Shown: positions 15,670-26,100 of the stretch, piece by piece
Numbering within the stretch: the stretch's first letter is position 1
Layout: the number at the start of each line of letters is the position of its first letter
Assembly (NCBI GenBank): GCA_011390935.1
Contig: JAABRL010000019.1
Location: 1 to 64,000, forward strand
From: Gemmatimonas sp.
Lineage (GTDB): Bacteria > Gemmatimonadota > Gemmatimonadetes > Gemmatimonadales > Gemmatimonadaceae
Direction of reading: 5' to 3'
Length of the DNA: 64,000 nucleotides
Program-made: the position numbers and the translations under genes
The notes under the pieces: model-generated
What the model saw: only the letters and a program-made list of their open reading frames with translations
Databases searched by the model: none
What the model was told of the DNA's origin: nothing

Positions 15670-16338
15670 ATGGGTACCGAGGCGTTCGGACGGCGGTTTC
15701 GCGCGGGACTCACCGAGCTGCGAGGCTCGCACCTGCTGGCCGGCATCGCGGGCGGGGTTTACCTCAACGATCCGCTCGGCATCGCGTTCGAACTGCCGAA
15801 CGGCTGGATCGTTCGCAGCCGGCAGGAGGTCGCGGAAACCGCGGAGGGACGCCTGCTCAGCAGCCACGAGCAGCACTTGAACGATGCGTTCCGAAGCCTC
15901 ACCGACGCCTTCCTCCCGCTCGTGACGGTGAGTGCCCGGATGTGGGACGATCCCGTCGCACGACTCGGCCCGCACGAGCTCAGCCCGGTTGCCGCGCTCC
16001 AGTTCGAACACGCGATCACCGACGACGAGGCGCCAAGCTTCGATCTCGGGGGACACGTCGCCACGGACGTGGCGTACTTCCATGCGCACATCGAGGACTA
16101 CCGCCTGGACGAGGGTCCGTCTGGCGTCACGCTGTCCGGTTGCGAGGCGATCGCCTATCGCGCTCGGTACACCGTGCTCCACGCCGACGCGGTCGAAGGC
16201 TGTCCGGCGCGCGAGCAAGCGTTCTACGTACGCCACGACTCCGGGGTGTATGCGCTCCGCCTCTGCGACTACCCAGAGCGCCACGCTCGGCTGGCTTTTG
16301 ATTTCTCGTCCTTCACCGAACGGGTGTACTTTCGGTGA
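15670..16338 (+). CDS. Hypothetical protein (222 aa)
   Basis: The ATG at 15670 starts GTEAFGRRFRAGLTELRGSH. The protein continues with LNDPLGIAFELPNGWIVRSR, a helix (ETAEGRLLSSHEQHLNDAFR), a DAFLPLVTVSARMWDDP strand and a C-terminal VYALRLCDYPERHARLAFDF. Regular alternation of hydrophobic and polar residues and no signal peptide point to a cytosolic protein. No family is recognised. It is 30 bases upstream of the CPCC gene, on the same strand, so likely cotranscribed. Confidence 0.6.
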   Translation: MGTEAFGRRFRAGLTELRGSHLLAGIAGGVYLNDPLGIAFELPNGWIVRSRQEVAETAEGRLLSSHEQHLNDAFRSLTDAFLPLVTVSARMWDDPVARLGPHELSPVAALQFEHAITDDEAPSFDLGGHVATDVAYFHAHIEDYRLDEGPSGVTLSGCEAIAYRARYTVLHADAVEGCPAREQAFYVRHDSGVYALRLCDYPERHARLAFDFSSFTERVYFR

Positions 16339-16368
16339 GTCGTCGATCGCGAAGCGGAGTCGCGCCGG

Positions 16369-16809
16369 ATGTCGACCGCCGCTCAACTTTGGCGTCAGGT
16401 GGCCACCGCCTTCTTCCCACGCGACGTGTCCCGTTATCCCTGTCCCTGTTGCGGGTACCTGATGTTCGAAGGCCCGCCCGGGTCGTATGACATCTGCGAG
16501 ATCTGCTTCTGGGAGGATGATGCGCTCCAGCTCGAGTTCGCGACGACGCTCGCCGGCGGTGCAAACGGCGTCACACTCGAGGAGGCACAGCGGTCCTACT
16601 TGGCTGTCGCCGCAAAACGTCCGGAGCGCGCCGGGGACACCCGCTCGCCACGGCCCGACGACGAGCGGGACACCGGGTGGCGTCCGATCGACCGCATGCG
16701 TGACGAGTTTGCGGACTGGGACGACCCAGCCCCACCACGCGTGCCTGACGTCGACGAGCGGTTGTACTATTGGCGCCCGACATTCTGGCTAAGGACGGGG
16801 GTTCGATGA
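16369..16809 (+). CDS. CPCC-domain cysteine-rich protein
   Basis: The 146-residue protein carries YPCPCCGYLMFEGPPGSYDI then CEICFWEDDALQLEF, the signature of the small CPCC (cysteine-rich) family, whose four Cys residues probably bind zinc. The C-terminal half contains the usual GANGVTLEEAQRSYLAV segment. These proteins are frequent in toxin-immunity and mobile contexts but have no established activity. The stop overlaps the next start (ATGA at 16806), so the two are coupled. Confidence 0.8.
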   Translation: MSTAAQLWRQVATAFFPRDVSRYPCPCCGYLMFEGPPGSYDICEICFWEDDALQLEFATTLAGGANGVTLEEAQRSYLAVAAKRPERAGDTRSPRPDDERDTGWRPIDRMRDEFADWDDPAPPRVPDVDERLYYWRPTFWLRTGVR

Positions 16810-17063
16810 CGCGTGTTCCCGTTCCGCACGTTGGGGCGGAGTATCCTGTGCTTCGGCTTCACGTCTCGTCGCTCCACGCGAACGTCGTGTGTTGCTGGGG
16901 GCCCGGATGTGAGCGTCTTCATGATTGCTTCGACGAGGCCGACGTGTGCCACAAACTCGATGACGCCGACGCTCCCGTGGTGATGACGACGTGGCACGAC
17001 AGAGAGTCTCTGGATTCGTATCTGCATACCGGTGCGCCGGTGCCCGACGAGATCGAACAGTAG
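16806..17063 (+). CDS. Small hypothetical protein coupled to the CPCC gene
   Basis: The 85-residue protein (TRVPVPHVGAEYPVLRLHV, SSLHANVVCCWGPGCERLHD, DAPVVMTTWHDRESLDSYL) overlaps the end of the CPCC gene by four bases. A polar C-terminus follows a predicted alpha/beta core with two adjacent Cys. The VVMTTWHDRESLDSYL part resembles the end of short unknown proteins that modulate barstar-like folds, but I do not claim a family. Confidence 0.55.
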   Translation: MTRVPVPHVGAEYPVLRLHVSSLHANVVCCWGPGCERLHDCFDEADVCHKLDDADAPVVMTTWHDRESLDSYLHTGAPVPDEIEQ

Positions 17064-17097
17064 TTGGTGCCAACGGCCGGCTGCGGAAGTGGCGGCG

Positions 17098-17973
17098 CTA
17101 CAGCCGAGTTCCCAGATAGTACTCGTAGATGACTTCCAGGTGATCTCCGGGATCGGCGAAGATCGCGCCCTGCTGCCAGAAGCGGTCGATCATGGCGTAG
17201 GCGTCCTTGATGTCGCCAAATCCGAGGATCGTAGGCTTCCCGAACGGCAGTTTCGGGAAGCCAGGATCCTGCTTGCTGCGGGTGCGGCGCAGCATCACGA
17301 TGACCGCTTCGTGTCTGCCGTTGGGCTGCAAGGCGTCACTCACGTTCGCGCCGCCGACGAACAGCCCAGGCTCGAGGCCCTCAAGGCGCGTCTTCACGGA
17401 GTAGTCCGACAACCAGCCGGTCGAGACCGTGGCGACGTACCGGACCAGCGCCCCCACCGCCCGCATCTTCAGCTCGGCCTGTCCGTGTGGCGCTGGCAGT
17501 TTCGAGGTGAGCGGCGACGAAGTGCGGCTCACGCCAGGGATCATGTACGTCGGCTGGCCATTCGGACTTGCGCTGATCGCGAGCTGAATCCAGCGAATTG
17601 CCCCTGCCTCTTTCCGCGCGACGACGATGTGGGCCGGCTCGAACTCGATCGTCTCGCTGGGAATGAAGATCACGCCCTTGTGTTCGCGTGGATTGTGCGG
17701 CGTGCCGCGAAACACGAAGTTCTGCCCGTCGGCGGTCGCATTGATGCAGCCGACGTAATGCTTCAGATACCAGTTGATTTCGCCCGGACTGTTCGTGAGA
17801 AAGTTGTACCGGACGAGGTCCTTCACGTCGACGCCGGCCTTGTCTGCGATCGTCCAGAACGATTCCCTGGGATGCTGGCCGACGGGAAACGGCTTCGGAT
17901 AGCGACCGGCCGGATCGTTCTTCGGCAGCGGTGGCCATGGAGCGCGGTTGGCGGGTGCTTTCATCTGGGGCAT
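17098..17973 (-). CDS. LysM-like domain protein of unknown function
   Basis: The 291-residue protein begins at the ATG at 17973, nine bases after GGAGGA. Near its N-terminus ESFWTIADKAGVDVKDLVRY then NFLTNSPGEINWYLKHYVGC resembles a LysM-type carbohydrate-binding fold (W.IA...G....L...N......INWYL). No signal peptide is seen. The remainder (FVFRGTPHNPREHKGVIFIP and a C-terminal KDAYAMIDRFWQQGAIFADP) is unrecognised. Similar LysM-start proteins accompany contractile or polymorphic toxin systems, but nothing else here supports such a role. Confidence 0.6.
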   Translation of the reverse strand: MPQMKAPANRAPWPPLPKNDPAGRYPKPFPVGQHPRESFWTIADKAGVDVKDLVRYNFLTNSPGEINWYLKHYVGCINATADGQNFVFRGTPHNPREHKGVIFIPSETIEFEPAHIVVARKEAGAIRWIQLAISASPNGQPTYMIPGVSRTSSPLTSKLPAPHGQAELKMRAVGALVRYVATVSTGWLSDYSVKTRLEGLEPGLFVGGANVSDALQPNGRHEAVIVMLRRTRSKQDPGFPKLPFGKPTILGFGDIKDAYAMIDRFWQQGAIFADPGDHLEVIYEYYLGTRL

Positions 17974-18247
17974 GGCGTTCGGTCCTCCGAGCATCGAGTG
18001 AGCATACGCACTATCGCTGAGGGCATCGCCATGGCCGCCGCATGGATCGGTGTGCCGCACGCAACAACAGACGCTGGCATGCGCCACATGTTCTCACCGC
18101 GGCAGAACCGTCGCCGGATCGGGAGGAAGTGAAGGCGCGCGATCGTGTGTTCGGCCAACGCGCCAGACTCGAGCGCCACGCATCTCGATCGCGTGCGTCC
18201 TGTCCCAGTTGCGAAACCCGGCCAGCAAGCGCGGCGTACGCCACCGC

Positions 18248-19360
18248 ATGACAACACGCCGGAAACTCCTTGGTGCGTCCGCGCTGCTCGTGGCCGGAGC
18301 GATCCTCGTCTCCGGGGTGATGCTCAGCCACGATGCGTCGTGCCCGTCTGACGGGACGGACGTCGCGCCGATCGGCGCCGTCACCATGCACGCAGCGCGC
18401 TATCGCTGCTACGGTGACACACGCGTTGTACAGTGGGTCACGGTTGCCCGCCCCGTGCCATCCGACAGCAGTGTCCTCGTACGCGTTCACGCAGCGGCCA
18501 CCAATCCGCTCGATTGGCACTACATGCGTGGTAAACCGTATATCATGCGACTGTCGAGCGGTATCGGCCGGCCGGCCGACGTACGGCTTGGCCAGGACTT
18601 CGCTGGCGTGGTCGAGGCGGTCGGCGTGCACGTGACACGATTTGCGCCGGGTGACTCGGTGTTTGGCGCCAGCACTGGCGCGTTCGGCGAGTACGTCACT
18701 GTTCGCCACAACGCGGCCATTGCACACCTGCCCGATTCGATGAGTCTGGAAGAAGCGGCGGCGCTGCCCGTGGCCGCGAGCACGGCGCTGCAGGCCGTGC
18801 GGGATGTAGGCCAGGTCGCGCGTGGTCAGCGCGTATTGGTGAACGGCGCCTCCGGAGGCGTGGGAACGTACGCCGTGCAAATCGCGAAGTCGCTTGGCGC
18901 ACACGTGACCGGCGTCTCGAGCGGCCGCAATGCGGCGCTCGTGCAATCACTCGGTGCCGATGTCACCATTGACTACACGCGCGAGGATTTCACAACCGCC
19001 GCGGCGCGCTACGATGTCATCATCGACATCGTGGGCAATCACGCGCCCTGGGCGCTGCGGCGCGCGCTCGTGCCCCACGGTCGTGTGGTCGTGGTGGGTG
19101 GTCCGGAGCGCGATCGTTGGCTCGGTCCGATCAGGGCGTTCCTCAGTGCGATTGTGTATGGTTGGTTTGTCGAACAGACGTTCACCGGGATGCTTGCCGA
19201 GACGACGCAGCAGGACCTCGAATATCTGGCCACTCTGGTTGCACAGGGACTGCTTCGGTCCGTGATCGACCAGCGGTTCGAGGCGTCTGAGCTCCGCGCG
19301 GCCATTGCGTATCAGGAAGGCGGGCGCTCACGCGGCAAGAACGTGGTACGCGTGCCCTGA
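18248..19360 (+). CDS. NAD(P)-dependent MDR-family quinone oxidoreductase, membrane anchored
   Basis: The 370-residue protein has an N-terminal hydrophobic helix after MTTRRKLLGAS. A zinc-free medium-chain dehydrogenase follows, with VLVRVHAAATNPLDWHYMRG, GQDFAGVVEAVG, FGEYVTVRHN, the cofactor loop VLVNGASGGVGTYAVQIAKS and LGADVTIDYTRED. The structural-zinc cysteines of alcohol dehydrogenases are absent, as expected for the quinone-oxidoreductase branch. The ATG at 18248 is chosen because it starts the hydrophobic signal. An anchored MDR protein is unusual; the family is mostly cytosolic. Confidence 0.8.
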   Translation: MTTRRKLLGASALLVAGAILVSGVMLSHDASCPSDGTDVAPIGAVTMHAARYRCYGDTRVVQWVTVARPVPSDSSVLVRVHAAATNPLDWHYMRGKPYIMRLSSGIGRPADVRLGQDFAGVVEAVGVHVTRFAPGDSVFGASTGAFGEYVTVRHNAAIAHLPDSMSLEEAAALPVAASTALQAVRDVGQVARGQRVLVNGASGGVGTYAVQIAKSLGAHVTGVSSGRNAALVQSLGADVTIDYTREDFTTAAARYDVIIDIVGNHAPWALRRALVPHGRVVVVGGPERDRWLGPIRAFLSAIVYGWFVEQTFTGMLAETTQQDLEYLATLVAQGLLRSVIDQRFEASELRAAIAYQEGGRSRGKNVVRVP

Positions 19361-19516
19361 CGGGCGTCGCGCTCCTGCGAGGACGAACGGGGCGTAGCTG
19401 CAGGGCACAGTGAAAACCACCCCGTTCGGACAGCTTCGCGATCGGATCGAGACGGGTAGTGTGAATGGGCGTGCAGTACCGCGCGGACGCTCACTCCTGC
19501 TCACACGAGATCTGTC

Positions 19517-20725
19517 ATGACGCACGATTTCACGACATGGCGTACCGGTACACTCGTGCTCGGCGCGCTCGGCGCATTCGCGTGCACCAGCGCGCGGCCC
19601 AGCGCGAGTACGGCGCCGGACGCGCGGCAGGTGTCCGTCACGAGCACTCTGCTCGTGCTTGCCCAGGGTGATCCGGGCGCAACGCCCGCCGCTCGTCTAC
19701 GCGCGCCGAACGGTTTCACGATCTCGGTCTTTGCGCGTGGACTCGGGGGACCGCGCATGATGGCCGTCGATGACGCGGGCGTGGTGTACGTCACACGCCC
19801 GGACTCTGGCGATGTGATCGCGTTCACCATGCGAGATGGTGAAGCGCAGGATCGGCGCACGGTGGTCCGCGATCTCGAGGGCGTGCATGGCGTGGCGGTG
19901 CACGAGGACATGCTGTATGTGGCGACCGTGCATGAGGTGTATCGACGATCGCTTCGCGATGGTCCCGGTGACTCGCTGCAGCGCATTGTCTCGGGGCTAC
20001 CGGATGCCGGGCAGCATCCGAACCGAACGGTGGCGATCGGACCGGATTCGATGCTCTACGTGTCAGTGGGAAGCACCTGCAATCGCTGTGATGAACCGGA
20101 CAAGGAGCACGCAACGATGCTGCGCATGGCATCGGACGGGTCGGGGCGCGAGATCCTGTCACACGGACTGCGCAACACCATCGGATTCGACTGGCATCCG
20201 GGCACCGGTGCGCTCTGGGGCATGGATCATGGCTCGGACTGGGCAGGCAACGACACGCCGCCGGAAGAACTGAACGAGCTGCGCGCTGGCGCACATTACG
20301 GCTGGCCCTGGTGTCACAGCGATCGCCAGGTCGATGCGCTGCGCAACAGGGAGCCGGACGCAACGACCGCCGAGGCGTTCTGCGCCACGACGACGGCACC
20401 GGCGCTGACGTATGTGGCGCACAGTGCGCCATTGGCGATGCAGTTCTATCGCGACACCGTGTTCCCGGCGCGGTTCCGGGATGGCGCGTTCATCACCATG
20501 CGTGGCTCGTGGAATCGAGAACCCGCCAGTGGATACAAGGTGGTGTTTGCCCGCTTCGATAACGGAACGCCCACGGCGTTCGAGGATTTCGTGACAGGCT
20601 TCATGTCGCCGGATGGCCGCACACACTACGGACGACTGGCCGGACTGGTAGTGGCCGGCGACGGCTCCGTGCTCTTCGCCGACGATACCAACGGCATCAT
20701 CTACCGGGTTACCGCGCGCAACTGA
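19517..20725 (+). CDS. Sorbosone/glucose dehydrogenase-like PQQ propeller lipoprotein
   Basis: The 402-residue protein has a signal ending LGAFAC (lipoprotein Cys near residue 23). A six-bladed propeller of the sorbosone dehydrogenase family follows: LRAPNGFTISVFARGLGGPR, HPNRTVAIGPDSMLYVSVGS, then TCNRC and RGLRN-like SHGLRNTIGFDWHPGTG, MDHGSDWAGNDTPPEELNEL and YGWPWCHSD. These loops form the PQQ and substrate site in characterised relatives. The reaction would be oxidation of a sugar-type aldehyde at the outer face of the membrane. It follows the MDR oxidoreductase but with 150 bases between them. Confidence 0.85.
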   Translation: MTHDFTTWRTGTLVLGALGAFACTSARPSASTAPDARQVSVTSTLLVLAQGDPGATPAARLRAPNGFTISVFARGLGGPRMMAVDDAGVVYVTRPDSGDVIAFTMRDGEAQDRRTVVRDLEGVHGVAVHEDMLYVATVHEVYRRSLRDGPGDSLQRIVSGLPDAGQHPNRTVAIGPDSMLYVSVGSTCNRCDEPDKEHATMLRMASDGSGREILSHGLRNTIGFDWHPGTGALWGMDHGSDWAGNDTPPEELNELRAGAHYGWPWCHSDRQVDALRNREPDATTAEAFCATTTAPALTYVAHSAPLAMQFYRDTVFPARFRDGAFITMRGSWNREPASGYKVVFARFDNGTPTAFEDFVTGFMSPDGRTHYGRLAGLVVAGDGSVLFADDTNGIIYRVTARN

Positions 20726-20865
20726 GTTCGGCGCGTCGGAGCCGTGCGGGGTGGAATGTACCGGGGTTGCCTCCGAATCCCCCGACAACGCATCAGGCAA
20801 GTGCCGACGGCGAACCCCCTCGCGCCGTGGCATTGTCGTCAAGCAACGACGGCCTCGGAGGAATC

Positions 20866-21909
20866 GTGCGACGGAAGGTGCTGTTCGCGGTGGTGGGGGT
20901 GATGGCGTTGGTGGTTGGGAGTGTCGTGGCCAGCTATGCGTACGATCTGCGCAAGGCGTACGGGCGCGTGCAGGGCACAAGCACGGTGCTGCGAAGCACG
21001 AACGGCGACATCGAGTACACAACCGGAGGATCGGGCATCCCCGTGCTCGTGATTCACGGCGCCGGAGGCGGCTTCGACCAGGGGCAGCTGCTCGTGGAGG
21101 CCCTGCTGGGCGACGAGTTTCGATGGATCGCCCCCTCACGCTTCGGATACCTGAACTCATCGCTTCCCCCAGGCGCGACATGGGACGATCAGGCAGACGC
21201 GTACGTGCGCTTGCTCGACCACCTCGACATCGAGCGCGTTGCCGTGGTCGCGCTGTCGCAAGGCGGCGCATCAGGGCTGTTGCTGGCGGCATCGCACCCC
21301 GAGCGCGTGGCGTCGCTGACGTGCTTGTCGTGCGGGGTGGTCGCCTCCAATTCCGTGGCGCAGACGTCCGCCAACGCGAATGGGGATCTGCTGCGGAATG
21401 TATTCGCCCACGACTACACGTATTGGCCGATCGCCAAGTTCTTCCGGCGCCAGCTGCTGGGCGTGCTCGGGGCCAGTGATTCGGTCATTGCAACACTGAC
21501 GCCCGAGGCGCAGGCGCTGGCGGCGCGCTTGATCCACGAAATGAACCCCGCAGCGCCACGCGCGTCGGGTGTGGTGTTCGACAACACGGCGACACTACCG
21601 GGCCCGCGCATCGCGTCGATCACGGCACCAACGTTGATTGTGCACGCGACGGACGACCTGTTGCAGCTCTATCACAACGCCGAGTACGCTGCAGCAACGA
21701 TTCCCGGCGCGAGACTGCGGCGATTCGACACCGGCGGACACCTCGTCGTGGTGGTGCAACGTGATGCCGTGGGAGCGGCGGTGCGCGCGCACATCCGGGA
21801 TTCGTGGGGTACCAGCGTGATACGTGCGGCGCCTCCTCACGAGATACCTGACACGAACCGCTGCAACGCTGACGTTACGCGCGTCGGATGTGAAGCCACA
21901 CGCCAATGA
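20866..21909 (+). CDS. Alpha/beta hydrolase with N-terminal membrane anchor
   Basis: The 347-residue form begins at GTG 20866 just after GGAGGA. It starts RRKVLFAVVGVMALVVGSVV, a single anchor helix. The catalytic domain has the oxyanion segment VLVIHGAGGGFDQGQ, IAPSRFGYLNSS, the nucleophile elbow ALSQGGASG (Ser), the acid in HATDDLLQLY and the final RRFDTGGHLVVV His. A weak alternative start at 20767 would add 33 shadow-like residues. The substrate is unknown; the fold covers esterases and haloalkane-type enzymes. Confidence 0.8.
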   Translation: MRRKVLFAVVGVMALVVGSVVASYAYDLRKAYGRVQGTSTVLRSTNGDIEYTTGGSGIPVLVIHGAGGGFDQGQLLVEALLGDEFRWIAPSRFGYLNSSLPPGATWDDQADAYVRLLDHLDIERVAVVALSQGGASGLLLAASHPERVASLTCLSCGVVASNSVAQTSANANGDLLRNVFAHDYTYWPIAKFFRRQLLGVLGASDSVIATLTPEAQALAARLIHEMNPAAPRASGVVFDNTATLPGPRIASITAPTLIVHATDDLLQLYHNAEYAAATIPGARLRRFDTGGHLVVVVQRDAVGAAVRAHIRDSWGTSVIRAAPPHEIPDTNRCNADVTRVGCEATRQ

Positions 21910-22029
21910 CGCATATGTGAAGCGCGACGGAACGCCAGCGTGCTGCGCGAAGTACGCCTGTGGAGGAGGGGCGAATCTCGCCTCACGTTCACTCACACCT
22001 TCGCGGTGTCTCATGATGGCTGCTGCGGC

Positions 22030-23109
22030 ATGAAACGACCTACGACCACCGGGGGCTGGCTCGCGATCGTGCTCCCGCTGCTGCTCCTGGCGATGATCGT
22101 ACTGCGCGTGGTCGAGGGATCGCGCACCACGGAAGCCGCACCGACCATCGCCGAGATTCGGGCTGAACAAGGCGTACCGGTCAGCGTTGCCGCCGTCACC
22201 GAGGGCTCGCTGGAGATCTGGCGCGAGTTCAGCGGCGAGGTGTCCGGCGTGCGTGATGCCGAAGTCCGCGCGCGATCGCAGGATCAAGTCTCGCGAGTGC
22301 TGGTGGCCGTGGGCGATCGCGTGCGACAGGGGCAGGTGCTAGTGCGACAGCAGGGTGAGGTGACGCAGGCGCGACTGCGACAGGCCGAACTGGCGGCCGC
22401 GCAGGAAGCCCGCGCCCAGGATCGTCAGCAGCGACTCTTCGAGGCCGGTGCCATCAGTGCGCAGGATTGGGAACGTGCGCAAACGGCGGTTGCACTGGCC
22501 AACGCCGATGTGGCCGCCGCGCGGGATGCGGTCACCCTGCAGAGTCCGCTCGCGGGTGTGGTCACCGCCGTTCCAGCGCGCGAGGGCATGATCCCCGCCA
22601 CCGGCGATGTGTTGGTTCGCGTGGCCGAACTCTCGGAGCTCGTGGTGCGCGTGCAGGTGAGCGCTGACGATGCGGTCAACATCCGCTCCGGCCAACGCGC
22701 ACGCATCCCCCGCCGCGACTCGTCGGGCCGCGTGCGCCGAGTCGCGTTGCAGGCCGATGTGAGTACGCGGCTGGTTGAAGTCGAGATTTCCTTTCCCGCC
22801 AATGCGCCACTCATTCTCGGTACGCTCGCCACCGTGCAGGTGCGCGTGGCCTCGCGCGACCGTGTCGTCCAGCTGCCCAATGGCAGTGTCCGTGATGGCA
22901 CGGTGTGGGTGGTGGGCGCCGACAACATTGCGCACCGTCGCTCCGTGATGGTTGGACTCTCGGGCGTGGATGGCGTGGAAGTCATCTCCGGCGTGCAGCC
23001 CGGCGAACGGGTCGTGGTCGATGGCGGTACGCTGCTCGAGGAGGGCGCGACGGTACGGATCGTGCACGAGGCGCCGGCGGCGCCTGTTCGGGCAGACGGC
23101 GATGTTTGA
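22030..23109 (+). CDS. RND efflux periplasmic adaptor (membrane fusion protein)
   Basis: The 359-residue protein has an N-terminal anchor (WLAIVLPLLLLAMIVLRVV). The adaptor fold follows: the first beta-barrel/lipoyl strand EFSGEVSGVRDAEVRARSQD and VLVAVGDRVRQGQVL, a coiled-coil hairpin (RLRQAELAAAQEARAQDRQQ to AQDWERAQTAVALANADVAA), then SPLAGVVTAVPAREG and the membrane-proximal domain ending GVQPGERVVVDGGTLLEEGA. It links the permease encoded immediately downstream to an outer-membrane channel; no TolC-type gene is nearby. The stop overlaps the permease start by eight bases. Confidence 0.88.
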   Translation: MKRPTTTGGWLAIVLPLLLLAMIVLRVVEGSRTTEAAPTIAEIRAEQGVPVSVAAVTEGSLEIWREFSGEVSGVRDAEVRARSQDQVSRVLVAVGDRVRQGQVLVRQQGEVTQARLRQAELAAAQEARAQDRQQRLFEAGAISAQDWERAQTAVALANADVAAARDAVTLQSPLAGVVTAVPAREGMIPATGDVLVRVAELSELVVRVQVSADDAVNIRSGQRARIPRRDSSGRVRRVALQADVSTRLVEVEISFPANAPLILGTLATVQVRVASRDRVVQLPNGSVRDGTVWVVGADNIAHRRSVMVGLSGVDGVEVISGVQPGERVVVDGGTLLEEGATVRIVHEAPAAPVRADGDV

Positions 23110-26100
23110 TTTCCTCCCGCGTCTGGCGGTCCAGCGGCCCGTGCTCACCACCATGCTGGTCGTGGTGTGCGTCGTGCTCGGCCTCTTCGGATTTTCGCGT
23201 CTGCAGACCGACCTCTTTCCGGAAATCGAGTTTCCGGTCGTGAGTGTGACCACGGTGTATCCCGGGGCGGGCCCGGAAGACATCGAGATTCAGGTCAGCG
23301 ATCGCATTGAAGCCGCGGTGTCGGGACTCGCCGGCATCGACGAACTGCGCTCGATATCGCAGGAGAACGTGTCCGTCGTCATCGTGCAGTTCGATCTGGG
23401 CATCAATCCCGATCAGGCAGCGATCGATGTGCGCGACCGCATCGAAGCGGTGCGCGGCGATTTCCCCACCGAGGTGCAGCCGTCCATCGTGCAGAAGTTC
23501 GATATTGGCGCGCTGCCCATCATGAATTTCGCGCTCTCCGGGCCGCAGGGCACCGATGCACTCTTCGAGCTGGCCGATCTCGAACTGCGGGAACGTTTGT
23601 CACGCGTGGTCGGCGTGGCGGCCGTTGATCTCATCGGTGGTCGGCAGCGCGAAGTCGAAGTGCTCGTGTCGCCGGAGCGCATGCAAGGGTATGGCGTCAC
23701 CCTGACCGACATCGTGAACTGGATCCGCGCGGAGAACATCTCCCTGCCGGCGGGCCGCATCATGGAGCCCGGGGTGGACGTGCCCGTGCGCATCGTCGGG
23801 GAATACCGATCGGTGCGCGAGCTCGAAGAGCTGCGATTGTTCCTGGCGAACGCGCAGGTCGTGCGATTGGGCGATATCGCCACGGTCCGCGAGGGGTACG
23901 AGGATCTCGCGCAGGTTGCGCTATTCAATGGTGAACCGGCGGTCAGCATCACCATTCAGAAGCAGGCCGATGCCAACCCGGTACAGACGGCGCGCGGCGT
24001 CCTTGCGGAGCTGGCGCGCATTCGCACGGAACTTCCGGCAGGCGCGCGGCTCGATGTGGTGCGCGATCAGAGCGAGTTCATCGACGAATCGATCAACGAT
24101 GTGCTCTACAATCTCGTGATCGGCATCGTGCTCACGACGCTCGTGCTGTTCGTCTTCCTGCACTCGTGGCGCGGAACGATCATCGCCGTGGCGGCCATGC
24201 CGGTGACCATCATTTCCACGTTTCTGCTGATGGATGCGGTGGGATTCACGCTCAACCTGATGACGCTGATGGCACTCAGCATCACGGTCGGCATTCTGGT
24301 CACGAATACGATCATCGTGATCGAGAGCATCTATCGACAGCTTGATCGCGGCGAGGAGCCGAAGGACGCTGCGCGCAAGGGCACGAGCGACGTGGCACTG
24401 GCGGTCTCGGCATCCACGCTCACGAACCTGGTGGTGTTCACGCCGATCGCGTTCATGCCTGGCGTCATCGGCCAGTTCTTCTACGCCTTCGGACTGACGG
24501 TGGTGTTCGCCACGATGTTCTCGATCTTCATTTCGTTCACGCTCGCCCCGCTGCTTGCGGCCAAGCTGTTGCGCCCGCTCGACGACGAAACACAGGGTCC
24601 GCTCGCCAAGGTCTGGACGCGCTGGGATGCGGGGTATCGTGGCATGGAGGACAGCTATCGCAGCGGCCTCACCTGGTCACTCGATCGCCCGCGCAACGGA
24701 TGGTTGATCATTGGTGGCATTACCCTCTTTTCCGTGGCCACGCTCATGGTCTCACTGCGATTCGTGGGCGGTGAGTTCATTCCCGCTGGTGACGAGGGCG
24801 CCGTGCAGGTGGATCTGGAGCTGCCCACGGGTACGTCGATCCAGCGCACGCAGGATGTCGCGCGACTCGCCGAGGAGCGACTGCGCGCACTGCCGGACGT
24901 GGAGTCGGCGCTCACGACCATTGCGGGCGGCGCGGGTGGATTCGGCGCGGCCGGCGGCGGCGCAAATGCCGCGTCCATTCTGATCACCCTGCGCGACGAC
25001 GCCCGTAGCAGCGACGAGGTGCTGCGCGATGTGCGACCGCTGCTGGTGGACCTGCCGGATACCGAGATCCGCGTACTCGCGATCGATCCCGGCGCGGTGG
25101 GGGGTGGTCAAGCCCCGATTCAGCTCCAGCTGCTTGGTCCCGACTACGCTGAACTGCAGACGCTGTCGGACCGTGTGGAACAGCAGCTGTCAGCACTCCC
25201 GGCACTGCGCGATGTCAATAACACGCTCGAGGCGGCGCGCACCCAACTCGTGTTTCGGCCGGATCGCGCGGTGCTGGCCGATTACGGGCTCACGGCGAAT
25301 CAGGTAGGACAGACGCTGCGCGCGTCCATCGAGGGCGCCATCTCCGGTGTGTACCGCGGCGAGGTGGGCCGCGAACGTGATATTCGGGTGCGACTCGGGG
25401 AAGACGCACGTGAGCGCGCCACGCAAGTGGGCGACGTACGGGTCCAGACACGAAGCGGTGCTGTTCCGCTCTCTGCGCTCGGCACGCTCGAAGAGGGCAC
25501 GACACCGTCTGCGATCACCCGGGTTGATCGGGTCCGCACGGTTGAACTGGAGGCGCAGATCGGCCAGGGAGCGCTCACCGACGCCGTTGCCGCCATCAAC
25601 ACCACCATGAATGAGATCCCGCTCGCGCCCGGGTACGAGTGGCGCCTGGCCGGACAGTCCGAGCAGTTCGGCGAAGCCATCGGGGCGGTGCTCGTGGCGC
25701 TGGCCTTGGCGATTACGCTCACCTACATCGTGCTGGCGATGATCCTCGAATCGTTCATTCACCCGCTCACGGTAATGCTCACCCTGCCACTCGGCATCGT
25801 CGGCGCGATGCTCGGCCTGTTCCTGTTCAACGCGTCGATCAACATTTTCAGCATGATGGCCATCATCATGCTGGTGGGCATCGTGGTGAACAACGCCATT
25901 CTCATTCTCGACTACACCGGGCAGCTGCGCGCTGATGGCGCAAACGCCATCGAGGCGCTGCTCAACGCGGCGCCGGCACGGCTTCGCCCGATCGTCATGA
26001 GCAACATCGCCATCGTGTTCGCGCTCATCCCGCAGGCGGTATCCACGGGCGCCGGCGCCAACTTCCGCGTGCCGATGGCGGTGGTCACGATCGGCGGCGT

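Noticed and set aside
12349-17100. Similar GC-rich segments at 12349 and 17064 (GGTGCC-ACGGCCG then GGAAG-GGCGGCG)
   Set aside because: Match is about 35 bases with gaps in GC-rich sequence; no paired arms of an attC type were found, so chance is likely.
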